DNA from: PALSA-1006 sp964571195
Lineage (GTDB): Bacteria; Pseudomonadota; Gammaproteobacteria; Burkholderiales; Gallionellaceae
NCBI GenBank assembly: GCA_964571195.1
Contig: CAZNAD010000013.1
Location: 1 to 63,994 of the forward strand
Direction of reading: 5' to 3'
Length of the DNA: 63,994 nt
The notes below the pieces were generated by a model that saw only the letters and a program-made list of their open reading frames with translations, made no database searches and was not told where the DNA came from. Of the stretch, positions 1 to 8,517 are shown piece after piece. Each line of letters opens with the position of its first letter. Position 1 is the stretch's first letter. The position numbers and the translations under genes were made by a program.

Positions 1-304
1 CGAGGTCGGCCAGCAGCGGCACGCCGGTGAAGTCTTGCAGCACGATGCGGGCGACTACGAACGGGATCTCTTCGGTGCGATCAGCAGTCGGCTTCCAGTT
101 CGCCAGTTCGCGTACATGCTGTTCGGTCACCTTCTTGCCGTCGCAGTTGCGCAGCACGGACTCCAGCACGATGCGAATGGAAACGGGCAGACGCGAGATG
201 TTGCCGATACCGGCTTTTTCCAGCGCGGGCAGGGAATACAGCGTGGCTTGTTTACCGGATGCGAGATTGAAGGATAGTCGGGTATCGAACAGATTGTGGG
301 ACAT
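1..304 (-). CDS. acnA: Aconitate hydratase A, N-terminal part (runs off the window)
   Basis: This is the first 101 codons of a TCA-cycle aconitase, which interconverts citrate and isocitrate in the cytoplasm using a 4Fe-4S cluster. Read from the ATG at 304, the product opens MSHNLFDTRLSFNLASG, followed by YSLPALEKAG, ISRLPVSIRIVLESVLRNC and VARIVLQDFTGVPLLADL. These are the characteristic N-terminal blocks of the AcnA/IRP1 subfamily and are not found in AcnB. The cluster cysteines lie beyond the window edge. The ORFs predicted in the other frames here are shadows; the real frame is open to position 1, so it has no stop inside the window. The family assignment is firm; completeness of the gene cannot be judged. 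Confidence 0.93.
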   Translation of the reverse strand, partial: MSHNLFDTRLSFNLASGKQATLYSLPALEKAGIGNISRLPVSIRIVLESVLRNCDGKKVTEQHVRELANWKPTADRTEEIPFVVARIVLQDFTGVPLLADL

Positions 305-513
305 GGCTTGTGGCTCCGAAGTGCGAAACGAAAAAGAGCGGCGATTATAGCGCGAGCCAAGCTGGAGCACGAATGGCTATCAGGCAGGCCTCTTTTAAAT
401 ATTGACGCATTCGACTCTTGATCGTTGAACAGGGCGAGAGAGGAGTGTGGCTGAGGAATGCTTTACAATCACGACAGACCGACATTTCGACAGGAACTCT
501 CATCTTCGCTGTT

Positions 514-2595
514 ATGCGTAATCTTTTGCAAGTACAAATCGTTCCGCGTATATCGCTGAAGCTGCTGCGCTCGCCGATCTGGAGTATCCCCATCGCAGTG
601 ATCCTGATCGTCGGAGCGTTTCTCGTCAAAGTCAGTTACGACACCTACCATCAGGCTCATGAAGCCGAATATCGACTCCTTGATGCGCATGCCCGTTATG
701 CCGACCTGCAGATTGCCAAGGCGCTGGGCAATATCGACCATTTACTGACCACGATTGCCGAGCAACAAGAGGCACATTCTGTGTCACTGGGGAAGGCGAT
801 AGATGCAGCCATACTTGCAACTTATCAGCATCCCCCTTCCGGGATCGGTACCGTGTGGGTCACTGATGCGGAGGGGTACGTGCGATCTGCTACTCATCCG
901 AAGGCAAGTGGCTTGAATGTTGCCGAGCTGTCATTTTTCACGGCACATCAGGATCCGATGCGACAGCCGGGATTGTTCATCTCCCGTCCCGAAAAGACCT
1001 TGCTGGGGACGACCGAGATCACATTCTCGCGACCGCTCAGTACTAAGGAGGGGCGTTTTGCTGGCATCGTTGCGGCAACTGTCGATTACCGCTACTTCGC
1101 CGAAGCGTTACATTCCATCAATCCGACAGAGTCTGCCAGTGTAACGGTTATCATCAATCAATATGGTGACCTGATTTATCGTTTGTATGAGCCGGAAAAG
1201 TTCTTCGGCAAAAATGTCGCCCAGGTCAGTACTGTATTTCAGGAGCATATGCAGGCAGGGATACCGGTGACGCGTCATCTTGGTCCTTCCGCCCAGAACG
1301 GGAAGATGAGATTGTTCCTTATGCGCGATGTCCACGATAGTGGACTCAGCCTGATCCTGTCGCGGCAACAGGACGAGGTGCTCGCCGAATGGTGGCGCAA
1401 CTTGTTCTTTCGTGTATTGGTGTTCCTGTTTGCCGCCGCAGTCACTTTGTTCCTTGCCTGGATCGCCCAGCGCGGGCAGGATGAGGTCTCCGCTGCTGCA
1501 AGGAAATATCAGATATTGACCGAGGGGGTCAACGATGTGATCTGGACCATGGACGCGCAGACCCTGTGTTTTATTTACGTCAGTCCATCGATATATCGAC
1601 TGACCGGATTCACTCCTGAAGTGCTCATCAATCGACCTTTTGACCAGATGCTGGCCCCCAAGGCAGCGATCTATGTGATGAATATGCTCAGTCAGCGCAT
1701 GCAGAACTTTCGCTTCGGGGTGTGTGCGCCGGATCGGGTTTATGTGGACGAACAGCGGCTACCCCGCAAGGACGGTTCGTTTGTCTGGACGGAAGTGGTC
1801 TCGACCTATTATCTGAATGAAAGTACGGGAGCAGTCGAGATGCGCGGTGTGACGCGTGACATCTCCGAACGCAAAAAGGCGCAGGAAGAGCAGGGGCGCT
1901 TCGTTGCCATGGTCTCGCATGAGTTTCGTACCCCGTTGGCGACCATCGACGGTGCGATCCAGCTGCTGGAAATGAACGCGCAGGATAGCGACGAGGCCAC
2001 TCGAAAACGTTACCGCAAGATACAGCTGGCCGTTGATCGGTTGACAGCACTCCTGGACGATTATCTGAATCAGGATAGGCTGGACAAGGTGACGTCCGGC
2101 TTGCATCCGACCCGTGTCGCACCATTGCGTCTAATGAAAGATTGCCAGGCCTCGGCCCAGGCGCTATCGGCAGAACACTCGGTCGTGGTAGATGAGGTAG
2201 ACGTGCCGGAGGCAGTTCTATGCGACAGGGACATGATACGACTAGCCTTGCGGGTGTTGGCGGATAATGCGGTACTCTACACGCCGCCCGGATCAGTGGT
2301 CAGATTGTATTGCCGCCCTGCCGCACAGGGGGGTGTCGAATTCGTCGTTTCAGATAATGGTTCCGGCATTCCAGAAGACGAGCTGCCTTATGTGTTCGAG
2401 AGATTCTTCCGGGGACGCCGCTCTGCGGGGCATTCGGGGACTGGCCTCGGCCTGTATCTGGCGCGTATCTCGGCGGAGGCGCACGGAGGAACTTTAACAG
2501 CCCGCAATCTTTCCGATGCGGGGGCGGAGTTCACGTTGTGGCTACCCGGAATAGCAATGAATGGAGGCGGGGCTGAGAGCTCGAGTCATGCGTAG
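514..2595 (+). CDS. Membrane-bound PAS sensor histidine kinase
   Basis: A 693-residue two-component sensor. Visible parts in order: a first membrane helix near residues 22-40, a periplasmic Cache-like sensor (VWVTDAEGYVRSAT is typical), a second helix near 296-318 (VLVFLFAAAVTLFLAWI), a PAS domain near 328-440, a dimerisation domain with the phospho-accepting His in MVSHEFRTP (about His469), and a C-terminal ATPase with DNGSGIPEDE and GTGLGLYLA. The reading frame is open from 418, but I prefer the ATG at 514 because the membrane helix then sits close to the N terminus and TACAAT at 464-469 looks like a -10 box. A response regulator follows 69 bases downstream and is its probable partner. The ligand is unknown. 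Confidence 0.9.
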   Translation: MRNLLQVQIVPRISLKLLRSPIWSIPIAVILIVGAFLVKVSYDTYHQAHEAEYRLLDAHARYADLQIAKALGNIDHLLTTIAEQQEAHSVSLGKAIDAAILATYQHPPSGIGTVWVTDAEGYVRSATHPKASGLNVAELSFFTAHQDPMRQPGLFISRPEKTLLGTTEITFSRPLSTKEGRFAGIVAATVDYRYFAEALHSINPTESASVTVIINQYGDLIYRLYEPEKFFGKNVAQVSTVFQEHMQAGIPVTRHLGPSAQNGKMRLFLMRDVHDSGLSLILSRQQDEVLAEWWRNLFFRVLVFLFAAAVTLFLAWIAQRGQDEVSAAARKYQILTEGVNDVIWTMDAQTLCFIYVSPSIYRLTGFTPEVLINRPFDQMLAPKAAIYVMNMLSQRMQNFRFGVCAPDRVYVDEQRLPRKDGSFVWTEVVSTYYLNESTGAVEMRGVTRDISERKKAQEEQGRFVAMVSHEFRTPLATIDGAIQLLEMNAQDSDEATRKRYRKIQLAVDRLTALLDDYLNQDRLDKVTSGLHPTRVAPLRLMKDCQASAQALSAEHSVVVDEVDVPEAVLCDRDMIRLALRVLADNAVLYTPPGSVVRLYCRPAAQGGVEFVVSDNGSGIPEDELPYVFERFFRGRRSAGHSGTGLGLYLARISAEAHGGTLTARNLSDAGAEFTLWLPGIAMNGGGAESSSHA

Positions 2596-2597
2596 TG

Positions 2598-2636
2598 AGA
2601 ATTGGAGAGTTTTTGCGGGTGGGATGTTTTTATAAT
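2598..2636 (+). promoter_or_regulatory. Putative promoter with a repeated upstream element (copy 1)
   Basis: A perfect TATAAT lies at 2631-2636. The 17-base element AGAATTGGAGAGTTTTT at 2598-2614 occupies the -35 area and recurs, with one mismatch, ahead of the next regulator gene at 3364-3380. No good TTGACA is present, which suggests an activator-dependent promoter. It would allow the regulator at 2665 to be transcribed separately from the kinase. Confidence 0.5.
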
Positions 2637-2664
2637 TCCAGGCGAAGTTAAACACGTTGAGCGT

Positions 2665-3351
2665 ATGAGCAAAATAATCGTCGTCGAAGACAATCTATCC
2701 TATGCCGAGGATGTGGCGGAATATCTCACTGGTGTAGGCTATGAGACAGAGATAGTGCCGAATGCGGACGGACTATGGTTTTCCCTGTCACGGGAAGGGG
2801 CTGACGTCATTTTGCTGGATCTTGGACTGCCGGACGAAGACGGTTTTAATCTCATCCCGAAGTTGCGCAAACTGTATCCCGATATGGGGTTGATCATTCT
2901 GACGGCACGGGGCACCACGGATAATCGTATCCAGGGGTTGCGTCTGGGAGCGGACGGCTACCTGATCAAACCGATCAAATTTCCTGAGTTAGCTGCACAT
3001 ATCGAGGCGCTTTGCCGTCGTATGCCGGGTTATGAAAAGACCAAGCAGTCCTCATCCTGGGCGCTCAGACTCGCCGGACGGCAGATTGAATTAGCCGGCA
3101 AGAATTCGATCGCACTGACGGAAAAAGAGTTCAATTTCCTGCATTTGCTGGCGCAAAATCAACAACCCGTACCGAGGAAATCCCTGTTGGTCGGTATAGG
3201 CGAGCCCGATGTTCCTGAAGCGGCCAACCGGATCGATATGTTGGTTTACCGGCTAAGGAAGAAAGTCAAAACTGCCACAGGGGAGGAACTGCCTTTGCGG
3301 AGTTCCTATGGTGGGGGGTATGGACTTCTCGTTCCATTCAGTCTCTTCTGA
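2665..3351 (+). CDS. OmpR/PhoB-type response regulator
   Basis: A 228-residue DNA-binding response regulator. The receiver starts IIVVEDN with the acidic pair, has the phospho-acceptor Asp in VILLDLGLPDEDG (about Asp52), the conserved Thr in LTARG and Lys in YLIKPI. The C-terminal winged helix is recognisable in LTEKEFNFLHLLAQNQ, IDMLVYRLRKKV and the final YGGGYGL. The ATG at 2665 is chosen because the receiver begins immediately after it; the upstream in-frame extension from 2602 would add residues unrelated to the family. It is the likely phosphorylation target of the PAS kinase just upstream and has its own candidate promoter. Target genes cannot be told from the sequence. Confidence 0.9.
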   Translation: MSKIIVVEDNLSYAEDVAEYLTGVGYETEIVPNADGLWFSLSREGADVILLDLGLPDEDGFNLIPKLRKLYPDMGLIILTARGTTDNRIQGLRLGADGYLIKPIKFPELAAHIEALCRRMPGYEKTKQSSSWALRLAGRQIELAGKNSIALTEKEFNFLHLLAQNQQPVPRKSLLVGIGEPDVPEAANRIDMLVYRLRKKVKTATGEELPLRSSYGGGYGLLVPFSLF

Positions 3352-3363
3352 GATATTTCCGCA

Positions 3364-3403
3364 AGAATTGGTGAGTTTTTACGCGCTTCTTGCGCCCTAT
3401 AAT
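3364..3403 (+). promoter_or_regulatory. Putative promoter with a repeated upstream element (copy 2)
   Basis: AGAATTGGTGAGTTTTT at 3364-3380 followed by TATAAT at 3398-3403. The element differs from copy 1 by one base, and the distance to the -10 box differs by one base (17 against 16). It precedes the LuxR-type regulator at 3450. Confidence 0.5.
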
Positions 3404-3449
3404 CTTTTTCGAAATTTGGTTCCATGTGCGCTCATCAGGAAAGGCCTCA

Positions 3450-4151
3450 GTGCAAAACATCAGTGTCATCAATCGTTCTGACCGGATAGATCACTTGCCT
3501 TCGGCACTGGGGTTGCGCATCCTGTTGGCCGAGAAGCAGGCACTGTTCCGTGATGTGATGCGCTGCCTGCTACAACAGATCGATGCTGAACTCAATATTT
3601 TGGAGGCTAGTGACTTTTCCGGCGTGGTGATCACTGCTGAATGTTATCCGCGCATGGATATGGTTTTGATGGGCTCGAATCTGCCCGGCAGCAAAACGGC
3701 GGATCCGGTCGGTGACTTTCGTCGACTGTATCCAAAAATCCCGCTGGTGGTGATCTCTGAGTCGGAGTGTGAGAAAGAGATGCAGAAGGTGTTGAGGGCG
3801 GGTGCGCGAGGATTTATTTCCAAGACGGCTAGCGGCGAAAATGCCTTATCTGCCTTGCGCGGCATTCTGGCTGGAGAATCATGTTTTTCATCACACCAGT
3901 TCGAGGATGTGCCGCAGGCCGATGTGATCGACAGGCGCAAACGGCGTATAGACCAGCATGTTTTGACCAGTCGCCAGATGGAGGTTCTGCTTTGTCTGTG
4001 TGAAGGATTGACCAACAAAGAGATCAGCAAGAAGCTGGGCTTGTCATTGGGAACTACCAAAATTCATATCGCAGCGATCTACAAAGTTTTGAATGTGAGC
4101 CGTCGTTTGGAAGTTATCAATGCGGCACACCGGATGGAACTGCTGCCGTGA
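3450..4151 (+). CDS. NarL/LuxR-type regulator with a degenerate receiver
   Basis: A 233-residue protein with an N-terminal receiver-like domain and a C-terminal LuxR helix-turn-helix (LTSRQMEVLLCLCEGLTNKE, then ISKKLGLSLGTTKIHI). The receiver keeps the conserved Lys (FISKTAS) and Ser (VVISES). However, the acidic pair is Glu28-Lys29 (LLAEKQ instead of DD), and the residue at the phospho-acceptor position is Gly75 (VLMGSNLPG where relatives have LLDLNLPG). It is therefore probably not phosphorylated in the usual way. I chose the GTG at 3450, which has AGGAAAGG a few bases upstream; an ATG at 3390 would extend the protein but lies within the promoter. It sits between a classical two-component pair and an HD-GYP protein. 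Confidence 0.85.
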   Translation: MQNISVINRSDRIDHLPSALGLRILLAEKQALFRDVMRCLLQQIDAELNILEASDFSGVVITAECYPRMDMVLMGSNLPGSKTADPVGDFRRLYPKIPLVVISESECEKEMQKVLRAGARGFISKTASGENALSALRGILAGESCFSSHQFEDVPQADVIDRRKRRIDQHVLTSRQMEVLLCLCEGLTNKEISKKLGLSLGTTKIHIAAIYKVLNVSRRLEVINAAHRMELLP

Positions 4152-4195
4152 GTTCCTCTGATCTTTTTCGAGTCCCGATGCAATAACTGACCGTC

Positions 4196-5398
4196 ATGAT
4201 AAAAGATATCTCCATCAGTCAACTCAGAATCGGCATGTATCTCAGTGATCTCAATCACTATTGGTCAGAACATCCGTTCGATTGGCATTGTTTCACCGTC
4301 GAGGACGAAGAGACATTGGACAAGATTCTCGCGGCCGGGCTGGAAAAGGTCGCCATCGACACCGAACTCGGAACGGATGTGGTTGAGACGAAAAGCCAGG
4401 CGGATAAGGAGGCCGGATATTCCGAACCTTCAACCTTCGTTTCGGGCGTCATCGCCAACCTTTCTCCAGAAAAACAGTTCGATTACGCCAAGAATCTGTA
4501 TTCCAATGCCAGCAAGCTGATGGAAAACATGATGAGAGATGTCAGGATCGGCAAGCAAGTCGCGTTGGAGCAATGCGAACCTGTCGTCGACAATATCCTC
4601 GACTCGATGTTCAGTTTTCCCTCGGCACTATTGCCGCTGGCACAGATGAAGAACCGTGACGAATACACTTTCCAGCATTCGGTCTCGGTGTCTGCGTTGG
4701 CGGTAGCGTTCGGTCGGGTGCTGGATATGCCGCGTGACGAGATTCGGGAGCTTGCCATGGGGGGCATGCTGCATGATGTGGGCAAGGCAAGAGTACCGGG
4801 GCATATCCTGAACAAGCCGGGCAAGCTGGACGATGGAGAGTTCGCCATGATGAAGAACCATGCGAGCAACACCGCCAGCCTGTTGAAAGAGGTCAAGGGG
4901 ATCAGCCAGATCGCGTTCAATGCGGCATCCCAGCATCATGAGCGTTATGACGGAACAGGTTACCCGCTTGGCTTGAAAGGTGACGAGATCAGCCTGCACG
5001 GGCAGATGCTCGCCATCGTGGATGTCTATGATGCGATCACCTCGATCCGTGTCTACCACAAAGGGATGCCGCCCACCGAGGCATTGCGGAAGATGTACGA
5101 GTGGAGCGGTGCACATTTCAATCCAAAACTGGTTCAGGCCTTTATCAAGGGGATCGGTATCTATCCGGCCGGATCGCTGGTGCGCATGGAAAGCGAGCGG
5201 CTCGGAATCGTGCGCGAAGTGGTGCCGGAAAAGTTGCTACAGCCGGTCGTGCAGATCATCTATGACTGCAAGAAGATGTGCCATATCCCTTCCGAAAAGG
5301 TCGATCTGTCGGTCTCGAACGACAAGATCAAGTCGCATGAATCATACGAGACTTGGGGGATAAATCAGGCGAAATGGTGTTCCGCGAGTTACGGCTAG
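4196..5398 (+). CDS. HD-GYP domain protein with DUF3391 N terminus
   Basis: A 400-residue putative cyclic-di-GMP phosphodiesterase. The N terminus (ISQLRIGMYLSDL, about residues 1-130) matches the DUF3391 domain that commonly precedes HD-GYP. The catalytic part carries HDVGKARVP (HD motif) and HHERYDGTGYPLGL (the GYP signature, from about residue 247), with further metal-binding histidines at HSVSVSAL and MKNHASN. There is no signal peptide or membrane helix, so it should act in the cytoplasm. It follows the LuxR-type regulator by 44 bases and may be co-transcribed with it. It is a paralogue of the protein at 10500-11711 with the same domain order. Confidence 0.88.
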   Translation: MIKDISISQLRIGMYLSDLNHYWSEHPFDWHCFTVEDEETLDKILAAGLEKVAIDTELGTDVVETKSQADKEAGYSEPSTFVSGVIANLSPEKQFDYAKNLYSNASKLMENMMRDVRIGKQVALEQCEPVVDNILDSMFSFPSALLPLAQMKNRDEYTFQHSVSVSALAVAFGRVLDMPRDEIRELAMGGMLHDVGKARVPGHILNKPGKLDDGEFAMMKNHASNTASLLKEVKGISQIAFNAASQHHERYDGTGYPLGLKGDEISLHGQMLAIVDVYDAITSIRVYHKGMPPTEALRKMYEWSGAHFNPKLVQAFIKGIGIYPAGSLVRMESERLGIVREVVPEKLLQPVVQIIYDCKKMCHIPSEKVDLSVSNDKIKSHESYETWGINQAKWCSASYG

Positions 5399-5448
5399 GC
5401 AGCGCTGCCACCGCAGTGCCTGTTTCATCCGCCATTCGGAGAGTCCCT

Positions 5449-7428
5449 TCAGGCTGTTACGGTATAGGCAGCGGGTTGTGATTCGACGATTGGGATACTC
5501 CGGGAAAAGAAGGCGGTCGCCTCGTTTGCATCCCGTGTGCGCTTGAACGGCGGCAGGCTTTGCCAGATGCGCTTGCCGTAGTGTTTGGAGATCAGGCGCG
5601 GGTCGCAGATCATCAGGACGCCACGGTCACCTTCATCGCGGATCAGGCGTCCGGCTCCCTGCTTGAGATTGATCACGGTGCGCGGCAACTGGTATTCCAT
5701 AAACGCATTGCGTCCCTGTTTGGATATCTGAGCGATACGTGCCGCCAGCACCGGATCGTCCGGCGGCGCGAACGGCAGTTTGTCGATCACTACCAGCGAC
5801 AGAGCCTCGCCGCGCACATCCACTCCTTCCCAGAACGACTGGCTGCCCAGCAGTACCGCATTGCCGTGTTCGCGGAAACGACTCAGCAGTTCGTTGCGCG
5901 AGCCTTCGCCCTGCATCATCAGCGGGTATTTCAGATTCTTGCGGTCGAATTCGGCTTGCAGGATCTCATAAGCGCGCTGCATGGCACGCAAACTGGTGAA
6001 CAGCAGGAAAGCGCGGCCTTGGCTGGCCTCGACCAGCGGCAGGGCGGCCTGTATCACCGCATCAGTATAGCCGGGGCTGTTCGGTTCCGGCATGTCTTGC
6101 GGCACATACAGCAGCGCCTGTTCCTGATAGTTGAACGGGCTGTCCCAACAGGCGGTGCGGGCATCAGGCAAGCCCATCTCGGCCTGGTAGTGTGCGAAAT
6201 TCTGTTTCACCGCCAGCGTGGCGGAGGTGAAGATCCAGGCGCGCGGATGTCCGCTGATCTGCTTGGCAAAGATCTCCGCGATGGACAGCGGGGTGGTGTT
6301 GAGCACCACGGAATGGTGGAATACTTCCAGCCAGCGCACCTGGTCTGCCGTTCCTTCGTCACGCCATTGTTCGAGTTGTTGCGCCAGCGCCAGCCCGCGT
6401 TGCCGGCAGTTTTCCAAGCCTTCACTGCGTTCGCCCTGTTTTTCCAGCAATGCGTTCAGCGCGCCGAGTTGCTTGCCGAGCGCATCCAGTGCCTCGTTCC
6501 ATCCGTTCAGGTCTTTGGCGGCGTCCGCCGGCATCCGTCCTTCCTGTTTCTTGAATACCAGCCTGAGGTCGCGCGCGCTCTTCTCAAGTCCGTCGCAGGC
6601 CAGCGGCAGCGGGGCAAAATCCCGTGCGTGGCTGAGTGCCTCGATGCGGCTGTCGCGCGCGAGATCGAGCAGTTGCGAGGTGGAAGTACTTTCACCGAAG
6701 AACAGGCTGGCAGTTTCGGGTAACTGGTGCGCTTCGTCGAAGATCACCGTGTTGCAGGCTGGCAGCAATTCCGCCACTCCCTCATCGCGCAGCATCACAT
6801 CGGCAAAAAACAGATGGTGGTTGACCACGACGACATCGGCTTCCATCGCCTCCTTGCGTGCCTTGAGTATGAAACATTCCTTGTGTTGCGGGCATTCCTG
6901 TCCCAGGCAGTTTTCGCGCGTGGAGGTCACTTGCATCCAGATCGGTGCATTCTCGGGAACATCGGCGAGACCGCTTTTGTCACCGGATTGGGTCACTTTG
7001 GCGTAGTTCACGATCTTGCCCAGATGGCGCACATCTTCGCGCGTCTTGAATGTGCCGTCGCTTTGCGTGCGTGCAAGGTGGTAATGGCAGACATAGTTCG
7101 AACGCCCCTTGAGCAGGGCGATAGAGACGGGCACCTTCAGTGCGTCCCGTACCGTGGGCAGGTCGCGCTGGAACAACTGGTCTTGCAGATTCTTGGTTCC
7201 AGTCGAGATGACGACTTTTCCTCCCGCCAGCAGGGAGGGGACGAGATAGGCGAAGGTCTTGCCGGTGCCGGTACCGGCTTCGGCGATCAACTGGCCATTT
7301 TGATTGATGGCTTCGGCGATGGCTTGTGCCAGCTCCACCTGCTGCGGGCGTGCGCGGAAATTCTCGATGTGTGCGGACAGCGCGCCATCGGGAGCAAACA
7401 AAGCAGTGAGTTGTTCGGCAGTGAGCAA
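5449..7428 (-). CDS. yoaA: DinG/YoaA-family ATP-dependent DNA helicase
   Basis: A 659-residue XPD-like superfamily 2 helicase acting in DNA repair. Visible motifs: Walker A AEAGTGTGKTFAYL near residue 48, the four-cysteine iron-sulfur region (the Cys in SNYVCHYHL, then CLGQECPQHKECF), DEAH in VIFDEAHQLPE, motif III-like WIFTSATL, GSQSFWEGVDVRG, and motif VI QGAGRLIRDEGDRGVL. The overall sequence resembles E. coli YoaA more than DinG, both in length and in blocks such as LKGRSNYVC and DADVVVVNHHLF-like runs. The gene is convergent with the HD-GYP gene (50-base gap). It looks intact. Confidence 0.9.
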   Translation of the reverse strand: MLTAEQLTALFAPDGALSAHIENFRARPQQVELAQAIAEAINQNGQLIAEAGTGTGKTFAYLVPSLLAGGKVVISTGTKNLQDQLFQRDLPTVRDALKVPVSIALLKGRSNYVCHYHLARTQSDGTFKTREDVRHLGKIVNYAKVTQSGDKSGLADVPENAPIWMQVTSTRENCLGQECPQHKECFILKARKEAMEADVVVVNHHLFFADVMLRDEGVAELLPACNTVIFDEAHQLPETASLFFGESTSTSQLLDLARDSRIEALSHARDFAPLPLACDGLEKSARDLRLVFKKQEGRMPADAAKDLNGWNEALDALGKQLGALNALLEKQGERSEGLENCRQRGLALAQQLEQWRDEGTADQVRWLEVFHHSVVLNTTPLSIAEIFAKQISGHPRAWIFTSATLAVKQNFAHYQAEMGLPDARTACWDSPFNYQEQALLYVPQDMPEPNSPGYTDAVIQAALPLVEASQGRAFLLFTSLRAMQRAYEILQAEFDRKNLKYPLMMQGEGSRNELLSRFREHGNAVLLGSQSFWEGVDVRGEALSLVVIDKLPFAPPDDPVLAARIAQISKQGRNAFMEYQLPRTVINLKQGAGRLIRDEGDRGVLMICDPRLISKHYGKRIWQSLPPFKRTRDANEATAFFSRSIPIVESQPAAYTVTA

Positions 7429-7668
7429 GGGGTAACGATTTAAACCGCAGGTATGAGTGCAACGCCATGTCGCAACGAGAGGCGATTTTACGCGAGGGCA
7501 AGGTCTTTATGTCGGCTTGGAACTAAATATTCCAAAGATGTGTCAGAAGCCGCCTGACTCACTCTGGAAAACGGGTCTGGCTAAATCAGAGGCGTGATGT
7601 TGTCAAGTTTGCAGGTGATGGAAGATGTTCGATAATCAACGCTGGAGATCAATATGGAGGAGGGTAAT

Positions 7669-8274
7669 ATGAAAGTAACGGTGCGACTGGGACGACTGGT
7701 TGCGGGTGTGTGTATTGCGGCATTGTCCGGTGCGGCTTGTGCGGCGGAGCGGAGCATGAATCTGTCGCTGCCATCAGGCGTAGAGCAGTCGCCTCGAACC
7801 ATCGTGCTGGCAGCGAATGAAGGGCGAACGGATAAGTCGAATATCGTTGCTCCGGCAGCTCCGTTCGAGCCGCCATTGTGGTCGGGAAGCAATGCGCACC
7901 AATATCTGGGGCTCGGAACCATCGCTCTGGCGGGGTTGACCGCGATGACGGCATCCGAGGGCTGTGAACACAATTGTCCGGCCAACCAGCAGCGGGATAT
8001 GAATGGCACACACGCCAAACTTGCTTATGCGACCACGGCATTTGCTGCGGCCACCATCGCATCCGGTCTGTACTCCCACTGGGACGATTTCAGTGCGGAA
8101 GACGGTTGGACCGATCCAGACAATCTGCACGTGTTGTTGGGTGTGACCGGCGCAGCGTTGATGGCTTACGCGGTGCAGAAATCCGCCAGCCAGAGCACGG
8201 GGCAGGTCAGTCACGCAGGAACGGCGATAGCCGGTACCGTTGGCATGGTTGTCGCTATTAAACTGACTTGGTAA
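7669..8274 (+). CDS. Exported four-helix membrane protein, histidine-rich, unknown function
   Basis: A 201-residue protein I cannot assign to a named family. A signal peptide is clear (ARLRR-free start MKVTVRLGRLVAG, then hydrophobic, ending GAACAAE). About four membrane segments follow: YLGLGTIALAGLTAMTA, LAYATTAFAAATIASGL, VLLGVTGAALMAYAV and TAIAGTVGMVVAIKL. Each is preceded closely by a histidine (HQYLG, HAKLAY, LHVLLG, SHAGTA), an arrangement that could hold b-type heme. A CEHNC pair lies between helices one and two. The ATG at 7669 is preceded by GGAGGAGGG; the ATG at 7654 lies upstream of that ribosome-binding site and is rejected. The gene stands alone and ends in a strong terminator. 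Confidence 0.75.
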   Translation: MKVTVRLGRLVAGVCIAALSGAACAAERSMNLSLPSGVEQSPRTIVLAANEGRTDKSNIVAPAAPFEPPLWSGSNAHQYLGLGTIALAGLTAMTASEGCEHNCPANQQRDMNGTHAKLAYATTAFAAATIASGLYSHWDDFSAEDGWTDPDNLHVLLGVTGAALMAYAVQKSASQSTGQVSHAGTAIAGTVGMVVAIKLTW

Positions 8275-8313
8275 GACGAAGACACCTGAATTGGTGATTT
8301 TGCAAACGCAACA

Positions 8314-8339
8314 AAAAGGGCAGCCTAGGCTGCCCTTTT
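8314..8339. terminator. Bidirectional intrinsic terminator
   Basis: A perfect inverted repeat, AAAAGGGCAGCC facing GGCTGCCCTTTT with a two-base centre, giving A and T tracts on both sides. It can terminate the membrane-protein gene on the plus strand and acs on the minus strand. Confidence 0.9.
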
Positions 8340-8366
8340 CATGGATGAGGCTAAGTCACGATTTAT

Positions 8367-8517
8367 TTAATCACTTCTTTCAACTGTTCCAGAATGGCCG
8401 GGTTTTGGTTTCGGCCACCGCCACGCGGTTTAACTTGCTGCGCAAGTTAGCCTACACCGAAACCCGTCCATTATTACTTAATCACTTCTTTCAACTGTTC
8501 TAGGATGGCCGGGTTTT
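8367..8517. repeat. Direct repeat of the acs gene end flanking a hairpin
   Basis: The 40 bases at 8478-8517, which contain the last codons of acs, recur at 8367-8406 with two mismatches. Between the copies lies a nested inverted repeat: outer arms GGTTTCGG (8407-8414) and CCGAAACC (8457-8464), inner arms TAACTTGC (8431-8438) and GCAAGTTA (8442-8449). The copy nearer the terminator is non-coding. The structure looks like a tandem duplication or the footprint of a small palindromic element that copied its target. Confidence 0.85.

Noticed and set aside
418..513. N-terminal extension of the first sensor kinase
   Set aside because: It would add 32 residues with no family match and cover a -10-like box; the ATG at 514 is preferred.
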